Assembly (NCBI RefSeq): GCF_030410485.1
Contig: NZ_JAUHHC010000002.1
Coordinates: forward strand, 682,001 to 746,000
DNA from: Roseateles violae
GTDB lineage: Bacteria > Pseudomonadota > Gammaproteobacteria > Burkholderiales > Burkholderiaceae_C
Reading direction: 5' to 3'
DNA: 64,000 nt
Below, piece by piece: positions 46,779 to 57,150 of this stretch; within the stretch, counting starts at the first letter, position 1; every line of letters begins with the position of its first letter. The notes below the pieces were generated by a model. It had not been told where the DNA came from. It made no database searches and was given only the letters and a program-made list of their open reading frames with translations. Made by a program: the position numbers and the translations under genes.

Positions 46779-47825
46779 ATGAAATACAGCTTCTCGATTC
46801 GCAGCACTCTTCTTCTGGCCGCCGGCCTGGCCCTGCTGCCGCTGGCGCAGGCGCAGGACGTCACCGGCGCCGGCGCCTCCTTCCCGGCCCCGGTCTATGC
46901 CAAGTGGGCCGATGCCTATCACAAGGCCACCGGCGCGCGCATCAACTACCAGTCGGTCGGCTCCGGCGCCGGCATCAAGCAGATCAAGGCCAAGACGGTC
47001 GATTTCGGCGCCTCCGACATGCCGCTGAAGGACGAGGAGCTGGCCGCCGACGGCCTGATCCAGTTCCCGACCGTGATCGGCGGCGTCGTGCCGGTCGTCA
47101 ACATCAAGGGCATCGCCCCGGGCCAGCTGAAGCTGACCGGCCAGGTGCTGGGCGACATCTACCTCGGCAAGATCAAGAAGTGGAACGACGCCGCGATCGC
47201 CGACCTGAACCCCGGCCTGGCCCTGCCGGACGCGGCGATCGCCGTGGTCCAGCGTGCCGACGGCTCGGGCACCAGCTTCCTGTTCACCAACTACCTGTCC
47301 AAGGTCAATGCCGACTGGAAGAGCCAAGTCGGCGAGGGCACGGCCGTCAAGTGGCCGACCGGCACCGGCGGCAAGGGCAACGAGGGCGTGTCGACCTTCG
47401 TGATGCGCCTGCCCAACGCGATCGGCTACGTCGAGTACGCCTACGCCAAGCAGAACAAGATGACCCATGTGCAGCTGAAGAACCAGGCCGGCAACTTCGT
47501 CTCGCCCAGCGACGATGCCTTCAAGGCCGCCGCCGCCGGCGCCCAGTGGAACAAGAGCTTCTACCAGGTGCTGACCGAGCAGGCCGGCAAGGACAGCTGG
47601 CCGATCAGCGGCGCCACCTTCATCCTGATGCACAAGTCGCAGGAGAAGCCCGCCTCCGCCTCCGCCACCCTGAAGTTCTTCGACTGGGCCTATGGCGCCA
47701 ACGGCGACAAGATGGCCGATGATCTGGACTATGTGGCCCTGCCGGCCGCGCTGAAGGACCTGATCCGCAAGCAATGGGCGGACAATCTGAAGGACAGCGG
47801 CGGCAAGGCGATCGCCTACAAGTAA
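46779..47825 (+). CDS. pstS: Periplasmic phosphate-binding protein PstS
   Basis: 348 residues with a signal peptide ending [11 protein letters not shown]. Ligand-binding motifs are [39 protein letters not shown] and [17 protein letters not shown]. It captures phosphate for the PstCAB importer. The ATG at 46779 begins the signal peptide; a longer frame from 46692 covers the promoter and is excluded by the Pho box. Confidence 0.97.
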   Translation: MKYSFSIRSTLLLAAGLALLPLAQAQDVTGAGASFPAPVYAKWADAYHKATGARINYQSVGSGAGIKQIKAKTVDFGASDMPLKDEELAADGLIQFPTVIGGVVPVVNIKGIAPGQLKLTGQVLGDIYLGKIKKWNDAAIADLNPGLALPDAAIAVVQRADGSGTSFLFTNYLSKVNADWKSQVGEGTAVKWPTGTGGKGNEGVSTFVMRLPNAIGYVEYAYAKQNKMTHVQLKNQAGNFVSPSDDAFKAAAAGAQWNKSFYQVLTEQAGKDSWPISGATFILMHKSQEKPASASATLKFFDWAYGANGDKMADDLDYVALPAALKDLIRKQWADNLKDSGGKAIAYK

Positions 47826-47912
47826 ATTCCAGCCTGCCGCCGGCGGCCCGATGTGACGGCGTGCACATCGGGCCTGTTTGCGGAGCTGCCTACCACCATT
47901 CGCGGAGGTCCC

Positions 47913-48944
47913 TTGGCCGCCATCTTCCCCGCCAATCCGCTGGACATCGCCGAGCGCGAGGAGTTCATCGAGCGGGCCCAGCCGCACACGCCGCCGCCGA
48001 CCCGCCGCCGCGTCGCGCCCTGGGCCGATACCGTGTTCGCGGCCCTGACGCAGGGCGCCGCCTGGCTGACCCTGGCCCTGATGCTGGGCATCCTGCTCAC
48101 CCTGCTGGTCGGCGCCGCGCCGGCGATCCGCGAGTTCGGCCTGGCCTTTCTGTGGACCAGCGACTGGGACCCGGTGCAGAACAGGTTCGGCGGCCTGGTG
48201 ATGATCTACGGCACCCTGGCCAGTTCGCTGATCGCGCTCTTGATCGCGGTGCCGGTCAGCTTCGGCATCGCGCTGTTCCTGACCGAGCTGTCGCCGGGCT
48301 GGCTGAAGCGCCCGCTGGGCACAGCGATCGAGCTGCTGGCCGCCGTGCCGTCCATCGTCTACGGCATGTGGGGTCTGCTGGTCTTCGGCCCGCTGCTGGC
48401 CACCTATGTGCAGCAGCCGCTGCAGGCGCTGCTGGGCGGCGTACCGGTGCTGGGCAGCCTGGTGTCGGGGCCGCCGGTGGGCATCGGCATCCTGTCGGCC
48501 GGCATCATCCTGGCCATCATGATCATTCCCTTCATCGCCTCGGTGATGCGCGATGTGTTCGAGGTCACGCCGCCGATGCTCAAGGAGAGTGCCTACGGCC
48601 TCGGTTCGACGACCTGGGAGGTCGTCTCCAAGATCGTGCTGCCCTATACCAAGACCGGCGTCGTCGGCGGCGTCATGCTGGGCCTGGGCCGCGCCCTCGG
48701 CGAGACCATGGCCGTCACCTTCGTGATCGGCAATATGAACCAGCTGAACTCGCTGTCGGTGTTCGAGGCGGCCAACAGCATCACCTCGGCGCTGGCCAAC
48801 GAGTTCGCCGAAGCCGGCGATGGCCTGCACCAGGCCTCGCTGATCTATCTGGGCCTGGTGCTGTTCTTCATCACCTTCGTCGTGCTGGCCTGCTCCAAGC
48901 TGCTGCTGAACCGCCTGAAGAAGAACGAGGGAGCGCGCTCGTGA
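47913..48944 (+). CDS. pstC: Phosphate ABC transporter permease PstC
   Basis: About 343 residues, six membrane helices. Permease marks are [20 protein letters not shown] and the ATPase-contact loop [21 protein letters not shown]. The start is uncertain: a TTG at 47913 has GGAGG four bases upstream, while a GTG at 47853 has no ribosome site. Its stop overlaps the pstA start (GTGA). Confidence 0.93.
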   Translation: MAAIFPANPLDIAEREEFIERAQPHTPPPTRRRVAPWADTVFAALTQGAAWLTLALMLGILLTLLVGAAPAIREFGLAFLWTSDWDPVQNRFGGLVMIYGTLASSLIALLIAVPVSFGIALFLTELSPGWLKRPLGTAIELLAAVPSIVYGMWGLLVFGPLLATYVQQPLQALLGGVPVLGSLVSGPPVGIGILSAGIILAIMIIPFIASVMRDVFEVTPPMLKESAYGLGSTTWEVVSKIVLPYTKTGVVGGVMLGLGRALGETMAVTFVIGNMNQLNSLSVFEAANSITSALANEFAEAGDGLHQASLIYLGLVLFFITFVVLACSKLLLNRLKKNEGARS

Positions 48945-49813
48945 GCAAGAACGCCACTGCCATGGCCACCGGCCGCCAGCGCATGCAGGCCAGGCGCCGC
49001 CGCATCAACGCCCTGGCCCTGAGCCTGTCGCTGGCCGCGATGGCCTTCGGCGTGTTCTGGCTGGTCTGGATCCTGTTCGAGACCGTGCGTCTGGGGCTGG
49101 ACGGCCTGAGCCTGGCCACCTTCACCGAGATGACGCCGCCGCCGCTGGCCGAGGAGGGCGGTCTGGCCAATGCGATCTTCGGCTCGCTGCTGATGGTGCT
49201 GCTGGCCACCGCGATCGGCACGCCGATCGGCATCCTGGCCGGCGTCTACCTGGCCGAATACGGCCAGAAGACGCGGCTCGGCGGCGCCGTGCGCTTCATC
49301 AACGACATCCTCTTGTCGGCGCCCAGCATCGTGATCGGCCTGTTCATCTATTCGCTGGTGGTCGCGCGGATGAAGAGCTTCTCGGGCCTGGCCGGCATCC
49401 TGGCGCTGGCGCTGATCGTCATTCCGGTGGTCATCCGCACGACCGAGAACATGCTGAGCCTGATCCCGAACGCGCTGCGCGAGGCCGCCTACGCCTTGGG
49501 CACGCCGAAGTGGAAGGTGATCCTGTCGGTGACCTTGAAGGCGGCAAGGGCCGGCGTGATCACCGGCGTGCTGCTGGCGCTGGCGCGGATCTCCGGCGAG
49601 ACGGCGCCGCTCTTGTTCACCGCGCTGTCCAACCAGTTCTGGACCAGCTCGCTGACCGAGCCGATGGCCAGCCTGCCGGTGACGATCTTCAAGTTCGCGA
49701 TGAGCCCCTACGAGAACTGGCAGAAGCTCGCCTGGGCGGGGGTCTTCATCATCACGATCGGCGTGCTGCTGCTGAACATCCTGGCGCGCGTGCTGTTCAA
49801 GAACAAGCATTGA
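48941..49813 (+). CDS. pstA: Phosphate ABC transporter permease PstA
   Basis: 290 residues, six membrane helices after a basic N-terminus ([10 protein letters not shown]). Permease motifs are [18 protein letters not shown] and [20 protein letters not shown]. The GTG at 48941 overlaps the pstC stop; an ATG at 48962 is also possible. It pairs with PstC as the membrane channel. Confidence 0.95.
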   Translation: MSKNATAMATGRQRMQARRRRINALALSLSLAAMAFGVFWLVWILFETVRLGLDGLSLATFTEMTPPPLAEEGGLANAIFGSLLMVLLATAIGTPIGILAGVYLAEYGQKTRLGGAVRFINDILLSAPSIVIGLFIYSLVVARMKSFSGLAGILALALIVIPVVIRTTENMLSLIPNALREAAYALGTPKWKVILSVTLKAARAGVITGVLLALARISGETAPLLFTALSNQFWTSSLTEPMASLPVTIFKFAMSPYENWQKLAWAGVFIITIGVLLLNILARVLFKNKH

Positions 49814-49826
49814 GAGAAGAAACGCC

Positions 49827-50612
49827 ATGGACGCCAAAATCGACCTGCCCGTGAACGAGCGCGCCAAGCTGGCGGTGCGCGATCTGAATTTCTACTACGG
49901 CAACTTCCACGCGCTGAAGAACATCAATCTGGACATCCCGGAGCACAAGGTCACCGCCTTCATCGGCCCTTCGGGCTGCGGCAAGTCGACCCTGCTGCGC
50001 ACGCTGAACCGGATGTTCGAGCTCTACCCGGAGCAGCGCGCCCAGGGCCAGATCCTGCTCGACGGCGAAGACATCCTGAAGAGCCGCGAGGACGTCTCGC
50101 TGATCCGCGCCAAGATCGGCATGGTGTTCCAGAAGCCGACGCCCTTCCCGATGTCGATCTACGACAACATCGCCTTTGGCGTGCGCCTCTTTGAGACGCT
50201 GCCGCGGGTCGAGATGGACGAGCGGGTCGAATGGGCGCTGAAGAAGGCGGCGCTGTGGACCGAGGTCAAGGACAAGCTGAACCAGAGCGGCTCGGGCCTC
50301 TCGGGCGGCCAGCAGCAGCGCCTGTGCATCGCGCGCGGCATCGCGATCAAGCCCGAGGTGCTCCTGCTGGACGAGCCCTGCTCGGCGCTGGACCCGATCT
50401 CGACCGGCAAAATCGAGGAGCTGATCCACGAGCTGAAGGGCGAGTACACGGTCGCCATCGTCACCCACAACATGCAGCAGGCGGCGCGTTGCTCGGACTA
50501 CACCGCCTATATGTATCTGGGCGATCTGATCGAGTTCGGGCCGACGGCCGAGCTATTCATGAAGCCCAAGCGCAAAGATACCGAGGACTACATCACCGGC
50601 CGGTTCGGCTGA
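49827..50612 (+). CDS. pstB: Phosphate ABC transporter ATPase PstB
   Basis: 261 residues. Walker A is [17 protein letters not shown], the ABC signature [16 protein letters not shown], Walker [16 protein letters not shown] and the switch His [19 protein letters not shown]. These runs are nearly identical to E. coli PstB. It powers PstSCA and, in the family, signals phosphate status to PhoR together with PhoU. Confidence 0.98.
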   Translation: MDAKIDLPVNERAKLAVRDLNFYYGNFHALKNINLDIPEHKVTAFIGPSGCGKSTLLRTLNRMFELYPEQRAQGQILLDGEDILKSREDVSLIRAKIGMVFQKPTPFPMSIYDNIAFGVRLFETLPRVEMDERVEWALKKAALWTEVKDKLNQSGSGLSGGQQQRLCIARGIAIKPEVLLLDEPCSALDPISTGKIEELIHELKGEYTVAIVTHNMQQAARCSDYTAYMYLGDLIEFGPTAELFMKPKRKDTEDYITGRFG

Positions 50613-50628
50613 GCGGGAGGAAAAGGCC

Positions 50629-51336
50629 ATGAGCGACAAGCATCTTTCGACCCAATTCGACGCCGAGCTGAGCAGCATCTCGACGCGCGTGCTGGAGATG
50701 GGCGGCATCGTCGAGGCCCAGGTCGCGCAGGCGGTGCAGGCGCTGACGACCGTTAGCGGCGAGATCGCCAGCCATGTGCTGCAGGTCGAGGAGAAGGTCA
50801 ATGCGATGGAGATCGAGATCGACCGCAATCTGCACAGCATCATCGCGCGGCGCCAGCCGACCGCGCGCGATCTGCGCCTCTTGATCGCGGTGTCTAAGAC
50901 GATCGCCAATCTGGAGCGCGTCGGCGACGAGGCCGCGCGCATCGCCCGCACCGTGCAGCGCCTGATCAACTCGGGCGTGTCCAGCCGGCTGCGCCTGCCG
51001 ATGTCGGATCTCGAGTTCGAGGCCGAGCTGGCCACCGCGCAGCTGCGCAAGGCGCTCGACGCCTTCGCGCGGCTCGATGTCGCGCGCGCGCTGGAGGTGC
51101 TCAAGCAGGACGATCTGATCGACAAGGAATTCGACGGCCTGATGCGCAAGCTGATCACCTACATGATGGAAGACCCGCGCACGATCTCCTCGGCGATCGA
51201 CCTGGTCTTCGTCGCCAAGGCGATCGAGCGGGTCGGCGACCATGCGAAGAACCTCGCCGAGGTGATCATCTATGTGGTCAAGGGCACGGACGTGCGGCAC
51301 AACACGCCCGAGGCCGTCGAGACGATGGTGAAATGA
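50629..51336 (+). CDS. phoU: Phosphate signalling protein PhoU
   Basis: 235 residues, two PhoU helical repeats with metal-binding runs ERVGDEAARIARTVQRL and ERVGDHAKNLAEVIIYVVKG. It links the Pst transporter to PhoR and keeps the regulon off when phosphate is plentiful. GGGAGG precedes the ATG. Its stop overlaps the phoB start (ATGA). Confidence 0.97.
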   Translation: MSDKHLSTQFDAELSSISTRVLEMGGIVEAQVAQAVQALTTVSGEIASHVLQVEEKVNAMEIEIDRNLHSIIARRQPTARDLRLLIAVSKTIANLERVGDEAARIARTVQRLINSGVSSRLRLPMSDLEFEAELATAQLRKALDAFARLDVARALEVLKQDDLIDKEFDGLMRKLITYMMEDPRTISSAIDLVFVAKAIERVGDHAKNLAEVIIYVVKGTDVRHNTPEAVETMVK

Positions 51337-52043
51337 CGATGAGCCGAATCCTGGTGGTCGAGGACGAGTCGGCGATCGCCGAGCTGATCTCCATCAATCT
51401 GCGCCACGCCGGCTTCGAGGTCGTCGTCGCGGCCGATGCCGAGCAGGCGCAACAAGAGATCGACCGCGTGCTGCCCGAGCTGGTGCTCTTGGACTGGATG
51501 CTGCCGGGCCAGTCGGGCCTGGCGCTGGCGCGGCAGTGGCGCTCGGCCGCGCGCACCAAGGAGCTGCCCATCATCATGCTGACCGCGCGCGCCGACGAGG
51601 GCGACAAGGTCTCGGGGCTGGATGCCGGCGCCGACGACTACCTGACCAAGCCCTTCTCGACCAAGGAACTGCTGGCACGCATCCGCGCGGTGCTGCGCCG
51701 CAAGGCGCCGGAGGCGCTGGACAGCGTGGTCGAGCTCGGCGGTCTGTGCCTCGATCCCGGCACGCGCCGGGTCAGCCGCGAGGGCGCCGAGGTCAAGCTC
51801 GGGCCCACGGAGTTCCGCCTGCTGCATTTCCTGATGACGCATCCGGAGCGCGTGCACAGCCGCTCGCAGCTGCTGGACCGCGTCTGGGGCGATCATGTCT
51901 TCATCGAGGAACGCACCGTCGACGTCCATGTGAAGCGCTTGCGCGAAGCGCTGGACAAGGTGCAGTGCGCGCGCATGGTCGAGACGGTGCGCGGTGCCGG
52001 CTACCGGCTGACGCAGCAGCTCGATATGCTGTCGGCCGGCTGA
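51333..52043 (+). CDS. phoB: Phosphate regulon response regulator PhoB
   Basis: 236 residues. Receiver with RILVVEDESAIAELI, phospho-Asp in LVLLDWMLPGQSG, and DDYLTKPFSTKELLARI; OmpR-type winged helix ending DVHVKRLREALDK and TVRGAGYRL. It binds the Pho box before pstS. The start overlaps phoU; an ATG six bases later is also possible. Confidence 0.97.
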   Translation: MTMSRILVVEDESAIAELISINLRHAGFEVVVAADAEQAQQEIDRVLPELVLLDWMLPGQSGLALARQWRSAARTKELPIIMLTARADEGDKVSGLDAGADDYLTKPFSTKELLARIRAVLRRKAPEALDSVVELGGLCLDPGTRRVSREGAEVKLGPTEFRLLHFLMTHPERVHSRSQLLDRVWGDHVFIEERTVDVHVKRLREALDKVQCARMVETVRGAGYRLTQQLDMLSAG

Positions 52044-52057
52044 GCGGCGCGAGGCGA

Positions 52058-53440
52058 ATGGCTGCCGGACCCCTGAGCTGGCTCTTGCCCCGCCTGGTGC
52101 TGGCGGTGCTGGCCGTCCTGCTCGGCACCCTGCTGGGCCACTGGATCGGCGGCCTGCTGCCGGTGCCGATGCTGGCCGAGCTGCTGTCGGCCCTGAGCGG
52201 CGTGGCGGCCCTGGTGCTGATCGATGGCTGGCGCGGCCACCGCCTGCTGCAGTGGCTGCGCGGCAGCCAGGAGAGCGCCGCGCCGCGCGACACCGGCCTG
52301 TTCGGCGAGCTGGCCTACCGGATCGAGCGGGCGGTGCGCGAGCGCGACAAGACCATCGTGCGCGAACGCCTGCAACTGGCGCAGTTCCTGTCGGCGATCG
52401 AGGCCTCGCCGAACGGCGTGCTGATGCTGGACGGGCGCGACCATATCCACTGGTGCAACCGCGTCGCGGCCGACCATTTCGCGCTCGACCCGCAGCGCGA
52501 CCTGCGCCAGCGCATCACCAATCTGGTCCGCGCGCCGGCCTTCGTCGGCTATCTGCAGGCCGGCCAGTTTGCCGAGCCGCTGCTGCTGCCGAATGTGCGC
52601 GGCCCCGGCATGCTGGCGGTGATCGTGCGCCGTTATGGCGAGGGCATGAAGCTGGTGCTGTCGCAGGACATCACCGAGCGCGAGCGTGCCGACTCGATGC
52701 GGCGCGACTTCGTCGCCAATGTCTCGCACGAGATCCGCACGCCGCTGACGGTGCTGGCCGGCTTCATCGAGACCATGAGCAGCCTGCCGCTGAGCCCGGC
52801 CGAGCGCGAGCGCGTGCTGGGCCTGATGGACCAGCAGGCGCAGCGCATGCAGACCCTGGTCAGCGATCTGCTGACCCTGGCGCAGCTGGAGGGCAGCCCG
52901 CGGCCGGCGCCGGACCGCTGGCTCTCGCTGGACGCGCTGCTCGCCCGCATTGCCGCCGAGGCGCGCGCCTTGTCGGCCGGCCGGCACCGCATCGCGGTGC
53001 AGGAGGATACCCAGGTCGAACTGGCTGGCATCGAGGCCGAGCTGCACAGCGCTGTTGCCAATCTGCTGAGCAATGCGGTGCGCTACACGCCGGACGGTGG
53101 CGAGATCGACCTGGCCTGGCGCTGGCTGCCCGATGGCGGCGGCGAGCTGAGCGTCAGCGACACCGGCCCGGGCATCGCGCGCGAGCATCTGCCGCGGCTC
53201 AGCGAGCGCTTCTACCGCGTCGACGGCAGCCGCTCGCGCGAGACCGGCGGCACGGGTCTGGGCCTGTCCATCGTCAAGCATGTGGTGCAGCGGCATGGCG
53301 GCGAGCTGCAGATCCAGAGCGAGCCCGGCCAGGGCTCCTGTTTCAAGCTGGTCCTGCCAGCGGCGCGGGCGCGGCCCTCCGGCGAAGCGGCGCTGGGCGC
53401 CGAGGCCGCGTTGGCGCCGGCGACCGGCAGCAGCGACTGA
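52058..53440 (+). CDS. phoR: Phosphate regulon sensor kinase PhoR
   Basis: 460 residues. Two membrane helices at about 8-30 and 40-58, a basic linker, a PAS domain (about 100-190: AIEASPNGVLMLDGRDHIHWCN), HisKA with NVSHEIRTPLTVLAGFIETM, and the ATPase domain with NLLSNAVRYTPDGG, DTGPGI and GGTGLGLSIVKHV. Length and domains match PhoR. The C-terminus has an Ala/Pro-rich tail of about 25 residues. It ends the pst-pho operon and converges on the next gene, 15 bases away. Confidence 0.96.
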   Translation: MAAGPLSWLLPRLVLAVLAVLLGTLLGHWIGGLLPVPMLAELLSALSGVAALVLIDGWRGHRLLQWLRGSQESAAPRDTGLFGELAYRIERAVRERDKTIVRERLQLAQFLSAIEASPNGVLMLDGRDHIHWCNRVAADHFALDPQRDLRQRITNLVRAPAFVGYLQAGQFAEPLLLPNVRGPGMLAVIVRRYGEGMKLVLSQDITERERADSMRRDFVANVSHEIRTPLTVLAGFIETMSSLPLSPAERERVLGLMDQQAQRMQTLVSDLLTLAQLEGSPRPAPDRWLSLDALLARIAAEARALSAGRHRIAVQEDTQVELAGIEAELHSAVANLLSNAVRYTPDGGEIDLAWRWLPDGGGELSVSDTGPGIAREHLPRLSERFYRVDGSRSRETGGTGLGLSIVKHVVQRHGGELQIQSEPGQGSCFKLVLPAARARPSGEAALGAEAALAPATGSSD

Positions 53441-53455
53441 CGCCGCGCGGCGGCC

Positions 53456-55105
53456 TTACTGCTGGCGGCGCAGCAGCGTGAAGCCGACCTGTCTATCGGT
53501 CGGGCGGCGCACGCTGTTGGCGGCGGCCCAGCCCTCGGGCACCGGCGCCAGGCCGGCCTGCAACGCATGGCTGCAGCGGCTCTGGCTCAGCGGCTTGTCC
53601 GCCTCGACGCGCCAGCCGCCCTGGAACTCCAAGGCCGCCAGGGTCGACAGGGCCTGGCCCGGCGCGGCGATGCAGTCGACCTCCGCCGGCAGCAGCGCGC
53701 GCAGGCGCTCGACCAAGGGCGTGTTGCTGCGCGCGTAGTCCAGCGGCGCCAGCATCAGGGTCGTCATCAAGAGCCAGCCCAGCGCGACGCCACCGGCCGG
53801 CAAGACCAGGCTCTTCCACAGCGCATGCTGGTGGCGCGCGGTGCGCCAGCGCACCAGGGCCAGCCAGGCGATGGTGGCCAGCGCGGCCAGCAGCAGGGCC
53901 AGTGGATGGAAGCTCGGCTCGAAGCCCTGCATCAGCTTGCGCAGATTGGCCAGCGGCTGCGCCGGCCAGCCCAGCTGCATCGACAAGTAGTAGATCCAGA
54001 CGAACAGCGCGCAGGCGCTAAAGAAAAAGACCGAGAACCAGTCCATCAAGGCGGCGATGCTGCGCTTGAGCGTCGGCAGCGCGAAGGCGGCCAGCACGGC
54101 CAGCGCCGGCAGGGCCAAGAGCAGCGCGCGGTCGACCCCGCCCATCAGGATGCTGGCCAAGATCGGCACCAGCACGGCGACCAGCGGCACCAGGATGTGC
54201 CGGCGCTGCCAATGTATGCGCCAGCGCCACAGGGTCCACAGCGCCAGCGGCCAGGCCGGCCAGCAGAACCAGCCGAACAGGCTCAGCACCTGCCGCCCCA
54301 GATCGACGGCACCGCGGTAGGGCGCGATGCGCCAGGCCCAGGCACGGAACTCCCAGGCGCTCAGCGCGGCCAACACGCCGGCCGCCAGCAGCCACCACAT
54401 CAGGCCGCGCACCTGCTCGTAATGCGAGCGCCGGCACAGCACGGCGCCCAGCAGCGCCAGCGTCATCGCGACCAGCGGCGCGCCGCTGGCGCCCATCACC
54501 GGCAATGCGATCAGCAGCGCCCAGCGCGATTTGCCGGCCCGGAACGGCGCCGCCGCCAAGCCATAGAGATAGAGGCTCATCGCCAGCAGCTGCAGCAGCT
54601 CCGGCGTGGTCTCATGGCCCAGCTGCAGAAGGCCCAGCGTCGCGATCAGCGCCAGCAGGGCGCCGTCGGCCAGCGCGCGCGCATAGTCGACCGAATGCGC
54701 CTCGCCGCCGAAGGCAAAGGCGACCGGCTGGGCCGCATCGGTGCGCGCCAGGTGGAAGCTGCTGTACCAGGTCAGCACCAGCACCAGGGCCAGCGCCAGC
54801 GCATAGGGCAGGCGGGCGGCAAATGCCGGGTCCAGAAAGGGCAGGACCTTGATCGCCAGCGCGCCGATCCAGTAGGGCAGCGGGCCGCCCTCGGCCGCGA
54901 TGCCGGCGATCGCCGGCTTCCACCAGGGCGCATGGCCCTCGGCAATGCTGGCCATGAAGCCGTAGGCGGTCAGATCGGCATTGCGCCAGGGATCGCGGCC
55001 GAACAGGCCGGGCAGCACATAGGCGGCGCAGAACAGCAGCAGCGCCAGCCGCGGCAGACGCTGGGCGCCGCGCTCGGCGACGATGGCGGGGGTGGGCAGA
55101 TTCAC
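53456..55105 (-). CDS. GT-C fold membrane glycosyltransferase, ArnT-like
   Basis: 549 residues with about eleven or twelve membrane helices. The first outer loop has GRDPWRNADLTAYG, placing an Asp where GT-C enzymes have their catalytic acid, and APWWKPAIAGIAAEGGPLPYWIGALAIK is the run common to ArnT/PMT-like proteins. These enzymes use lipid-linked sugars at the outer face of the inner membrane. The sugar and acceptor are unknown. It stands alone between phoR and rpmE2. Confidence 0.72.
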   Translation of the reverse strand: MNLPTPAIVAERGAQRLPRLALLLFCAAYVLPGLFGRDPWRNADLTAYGFMASIAEGHAPWWKPAIAGIAAEGGPLPYWIGALAIKVLPFLDPAFAARLPYALALALVLVLTWYSSFHLARTDAAQPVAFAFGGEAHSVDYARALADGALLALIATLGLLQLGHETTPELLQLLAMSLYLYGLAAAPFRAGKSRWALLIALPVMGASGAPLVAMTLALLGAVLCRRSHYEQVRGLMWWLLAAGVLAALSAWEFRAWAWRIAPYRGAVDLGRQVLSLFGWFCWPAWPLALWTLWRWRIHWQRRHILVPLVAVLVPILASILMGGVDRALLLALPALAVLAAFALPTLKRSIAALMDWFSVFFFSACALFVWIYYLSMQLGWPAQPLANLRKLMQGFEPSFHPLALLLAALATIAWLALVRWRTARHQHALWKSLVLPAGGVALGWLLMTTLMLAPLDYARSNTPLVERLRALLPAEVDCIAAPGQALSTLAALEFQGGWRVEADKPLSQSRCSHALQAGLAPVPEGWAAANSVRRPTDRQVGFTLLRRQQ

Positions 55106-55167
55106 GCGCGGATTTTCTTCTTGGTTTGGTCTCGGAGCGCATCATGCCGCATAACGGCCGGGCATTA

Positions 55168-55193
55168 AAAAAGCAGCCCGCAGGCTGCTTTTT
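55168..55193. terminator. Bidirectional terminator after rpmE2
   Basis: AAAAAGCAGCC-cgca-GGCTGCTTTTT: a perfect 11-base stem with A and T runs at both ends. On the minus strand it ends rpmE2 18 bases past its stop. Confidence 0.88.
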
Positions 55194-55210
55194 GCGCAAG
55201 CTCGGGGAGC

Positions 55211-55462
55211 TTACTTCTTGAACTGGGCAAACTTGTTGCGGAACTTCTCGACGCGGCCGCCCAGATTGTCGATCGACTTCTGCGTGCCGGTGTAGAAGGG
55301 GTGCGATTCGCTGGTGGTTTCCAGCTTCACCAGCGGCAGGGTCTTGCCATCGATGTCGATGGTTTCCTTGGTCTGGACGGTCGAGCGCGTCACGAACTGG
55401 AAGCCGTTGGACTGGTCCACGAAGACCACGTCGCGGTAATTGGGGTGAATGCCGTCTTTCAT
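55211..55462 (-). CDS. rpmE2: 50S ribosomal protein L31 type B
   Basis: 83 residues, beginning [16 protein letters not shown] and containing [13 protein letters not shown]. It lacks the four zinc Cys of ordinary L31, so it is the zinc-free type B form. In many bacteria such copies replace the zinc form when zinc is scarce; here it may be the only copy. Its promoter lies between the rho terminator and its start. Confidence 0.96.
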   Translation of the reverse strand: MKDGIHPNYRDVVFVDQSNGFQFVTRSTVQTKETIDIDGKTLPLVKLETTSESHPFYTGTQKSIDNLGGRVEKFRNKFAQFKK

Positions 55463-55534
55463 GGGGATCTCGCTTGCATTGCCGGTAGCCGCGCCACACC
55501 CTTGTGACGTACTTGCCTGCTCAGGAAAACGCGG

Positions 55535-55540
55535 ATTATA
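55535..55540 (-). promoter_or_regulatory. -10 element of rpmE2
   Basis: A perfect TATAAT on the minus strand, 73 bases before the rpmE2 ATG. The -35 would fall inside the rho terminator stem and is poor, so the strong -10 must carry the promoter or an activator helps. Confidence 0.55.
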
Positions 55541-55543
55541 GCC

Positions 55544-55598
55544 AAAAAATAGGCTCGCCTATTTCGCCAAACGACAACGCCGGGCTAGGCCCGGCGTT
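55544..55598 (-). terminator. Tandem terminator hairpins after rho
   Basis: On the minus strand: first AACGCCGGGC-cta-GCCCGGCGTT (55576-55598), then AAATAGG-cgag-CCTATTT followed by TTTTTGGC (55544-55564). The second is a canonical intrinsic terminator. Confidence 0.8.
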
Positions 55599-55626
55599 CG
55601 TGAAGTCCTGCTCGCTGAACCGAGCT

Positions 55627-56889
55627 TCAACCGCCTCGACGCATCATGTCGAAGAAGTCGAGGTTGTTCTTGCTGGCCTTCATCTTGTCGAGGATGAACT
55701 CCATCGCCTCGATCTCGTCCATGTTGTAGAGCAGCTTGCGCAGGATCCAGCTCTTTTGCAGGATCTCCGGCTTCAGCAGCAGCTCCTCGCGGCGGGTGCC
55801 GGACTTGTTGATCAGGATGGACGGGTAGACGCGCTTCTCGGCCATGCGGCGATCCAGATGGATTTCGCAGTTGCCGGTGCCCTTGAATTCTTCGTAGATG
55901 ACCTCGTCCATCTTCGAGCCGGTGTCGACCAGGGCCGTGCCGATAATGGTCAGCGAGCCGCCTTCCTCGACATTGCGCGCCGCGCCGAAGAAGCGCTTGG
56001 GGCGCTGCAGCGCATTGGCGTCGACACCGCCGGTCAGCACCTTGCCGGACGAGGGCAGCACATTGTTGTAGGCGCGGGCCAGGCGGGTGATCGAATCCAG
56101 CAGGATGACCACATCCTTCTTCATCTCGACCAGGCGCTTGGCGCGCTCGATCACCATCTCGGCCACCTGCACGTGGCGGGCGGCCGGCTCGTCGAAGGTC
56201 GAGCTGATGACCTCGCCGCGCACGGTGCGCAGCATCTCGGTCACTTCTTCCGGACGCTCGTCGACCAGCAGCACGATCAGGTGGCAGTCCGGATGATTGG
56301 CGACCAGCGCGTGGGCCAGGCTCTTCATCATCTCGGTCTTGCCGGTCTTGGGCTGCGACACGATCAGTGCGCGCTGGCCTTTGCCGATCGGCGCGATCAG
56401 GTCGATGATGCGGCCGGTGATGTTCTCGTCGCCCTTGATCTCGCGCTCGAGCTTGAACTGCTCCTTGGGGAACAAGGGCGTCAGGTTCTCGAACATGATC
56501 TTGTGCTTGCTCTCCTCGGGCGTCGCGCCGTTGACGCGATCGACCTTGACCAGAGCAAAGTAGCGCTCGCCGTCCTTGGGCACGCGCACCTCGCCCTCGA
56601 TCATGTCGCCGGTGTGCAGATTGAAGCGGCGGATCTGGCTGGGGGAGAGGTAGATGTCGTCGGTCGAGGCCATATAGCTGGCTTCGATCGAGCGCAGGAA
56701 GCCGAAGCCGTCGGGCAGGACCTCGAGCACGCCGTCGCCGAACACCTGTTCGCCGGCCTTGGCGCGCTTTTTCATGATGGCGAACATCAGCTCCTGCTTG
56801 CGCAGGCGGGCGACGTTGTCGATCTCCAGCTCTTCGCCCATCTTGATGAGCGCGGAGACGTGCAAGGCCTTCAGTTCGGAAAGATGCAT
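55627..56889 (-). CDS. rho: Transcription termination factor Rho
   Basis: 420 residues (E. coli 419). The N-terminal RNA-binding domain begins [20 protein letters not shown] and includes [10 protein letters not shown]. The ATPase has [20 protein letters not shown] as P-loop, [13 protein letters not shown], and the Q/R loops in [11 protein letters not shown] and [22 protein letters not shown]-like runs. The ATG at 56889 gives the standard start. The 261-base gap to trxA holds its leader. Confidence 0.98.
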   Translation of the reverse strand: MHLSELKALHVSALIKMGEELEIDNVARLRKQELMFAIMKKRAKAGEQVFGDGVLEVLPDGFGFLRSIEASYMASTDDIYLSPSQIRRFNLHTGDMIEGEVRVPKDGERYFALVKVDRVNGATPEESKHKIMFENLTPLFPKEQFKLEREIKGDENITGRIIDLIAPIGKGQRALIVSQPKTGKTEMMKSLAHALVANHPDCHLIVLLVDERPEEVTEMLRTVRGEVISSTFDEPAARHVQVAEMVIERAKRLVEMKKDVVILLDSITRLARAYNNVLPSSGKVLTGGVDANALQRPKRFFGAARNVEEGGSLTIIGTALVDTGSKMDEVIYEEFKGTGNCEIHLDRRMAEKRVYPSILINKSGTRREELLLKPEILQKSWILRKLLYNMDEIEAMEFILDKMKASKNNLDFFDMMRRGG

Positions 56890-57150
56890 GGGTGAACACC
56901 CGGTAGGGGGTCGGAGGTCCTGCCAAGGACCGCAGACAAACACTTCGGCAGCCCGTCGGCGTTCGGCGGCGCGGCCTCGTCGATGATTGAATCATCGAGC
57001 CGGCCGGCAACGCTGCAAGCAAGAAACAAACGCGGGAGCTTGGGCGCCGAGTCCACGCGCCAAAACCCTTGGAAGGGCCGGGCGTGTTGGCAATTTGCTG
57101 TTGGACGCGAATGGCGGGTGCCGCCATTCGCATTCAGCAGATGGGAGGGA
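56890..57150 (-). other. rho leader and trxA-rho gap
   Basis: 261 bases. Next to trxA is a perfect 11-base inverted repeat, GCGAATGGCGG-gtg-CCGCCATTCGC (57107-57131), placed to end trxA transcription but without a T run. The rest is the likely rho promoter and leader; in other bacteria the rho leader is a site of Rho autoregulation. No coding frame is supported. Confidence 0.5.
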
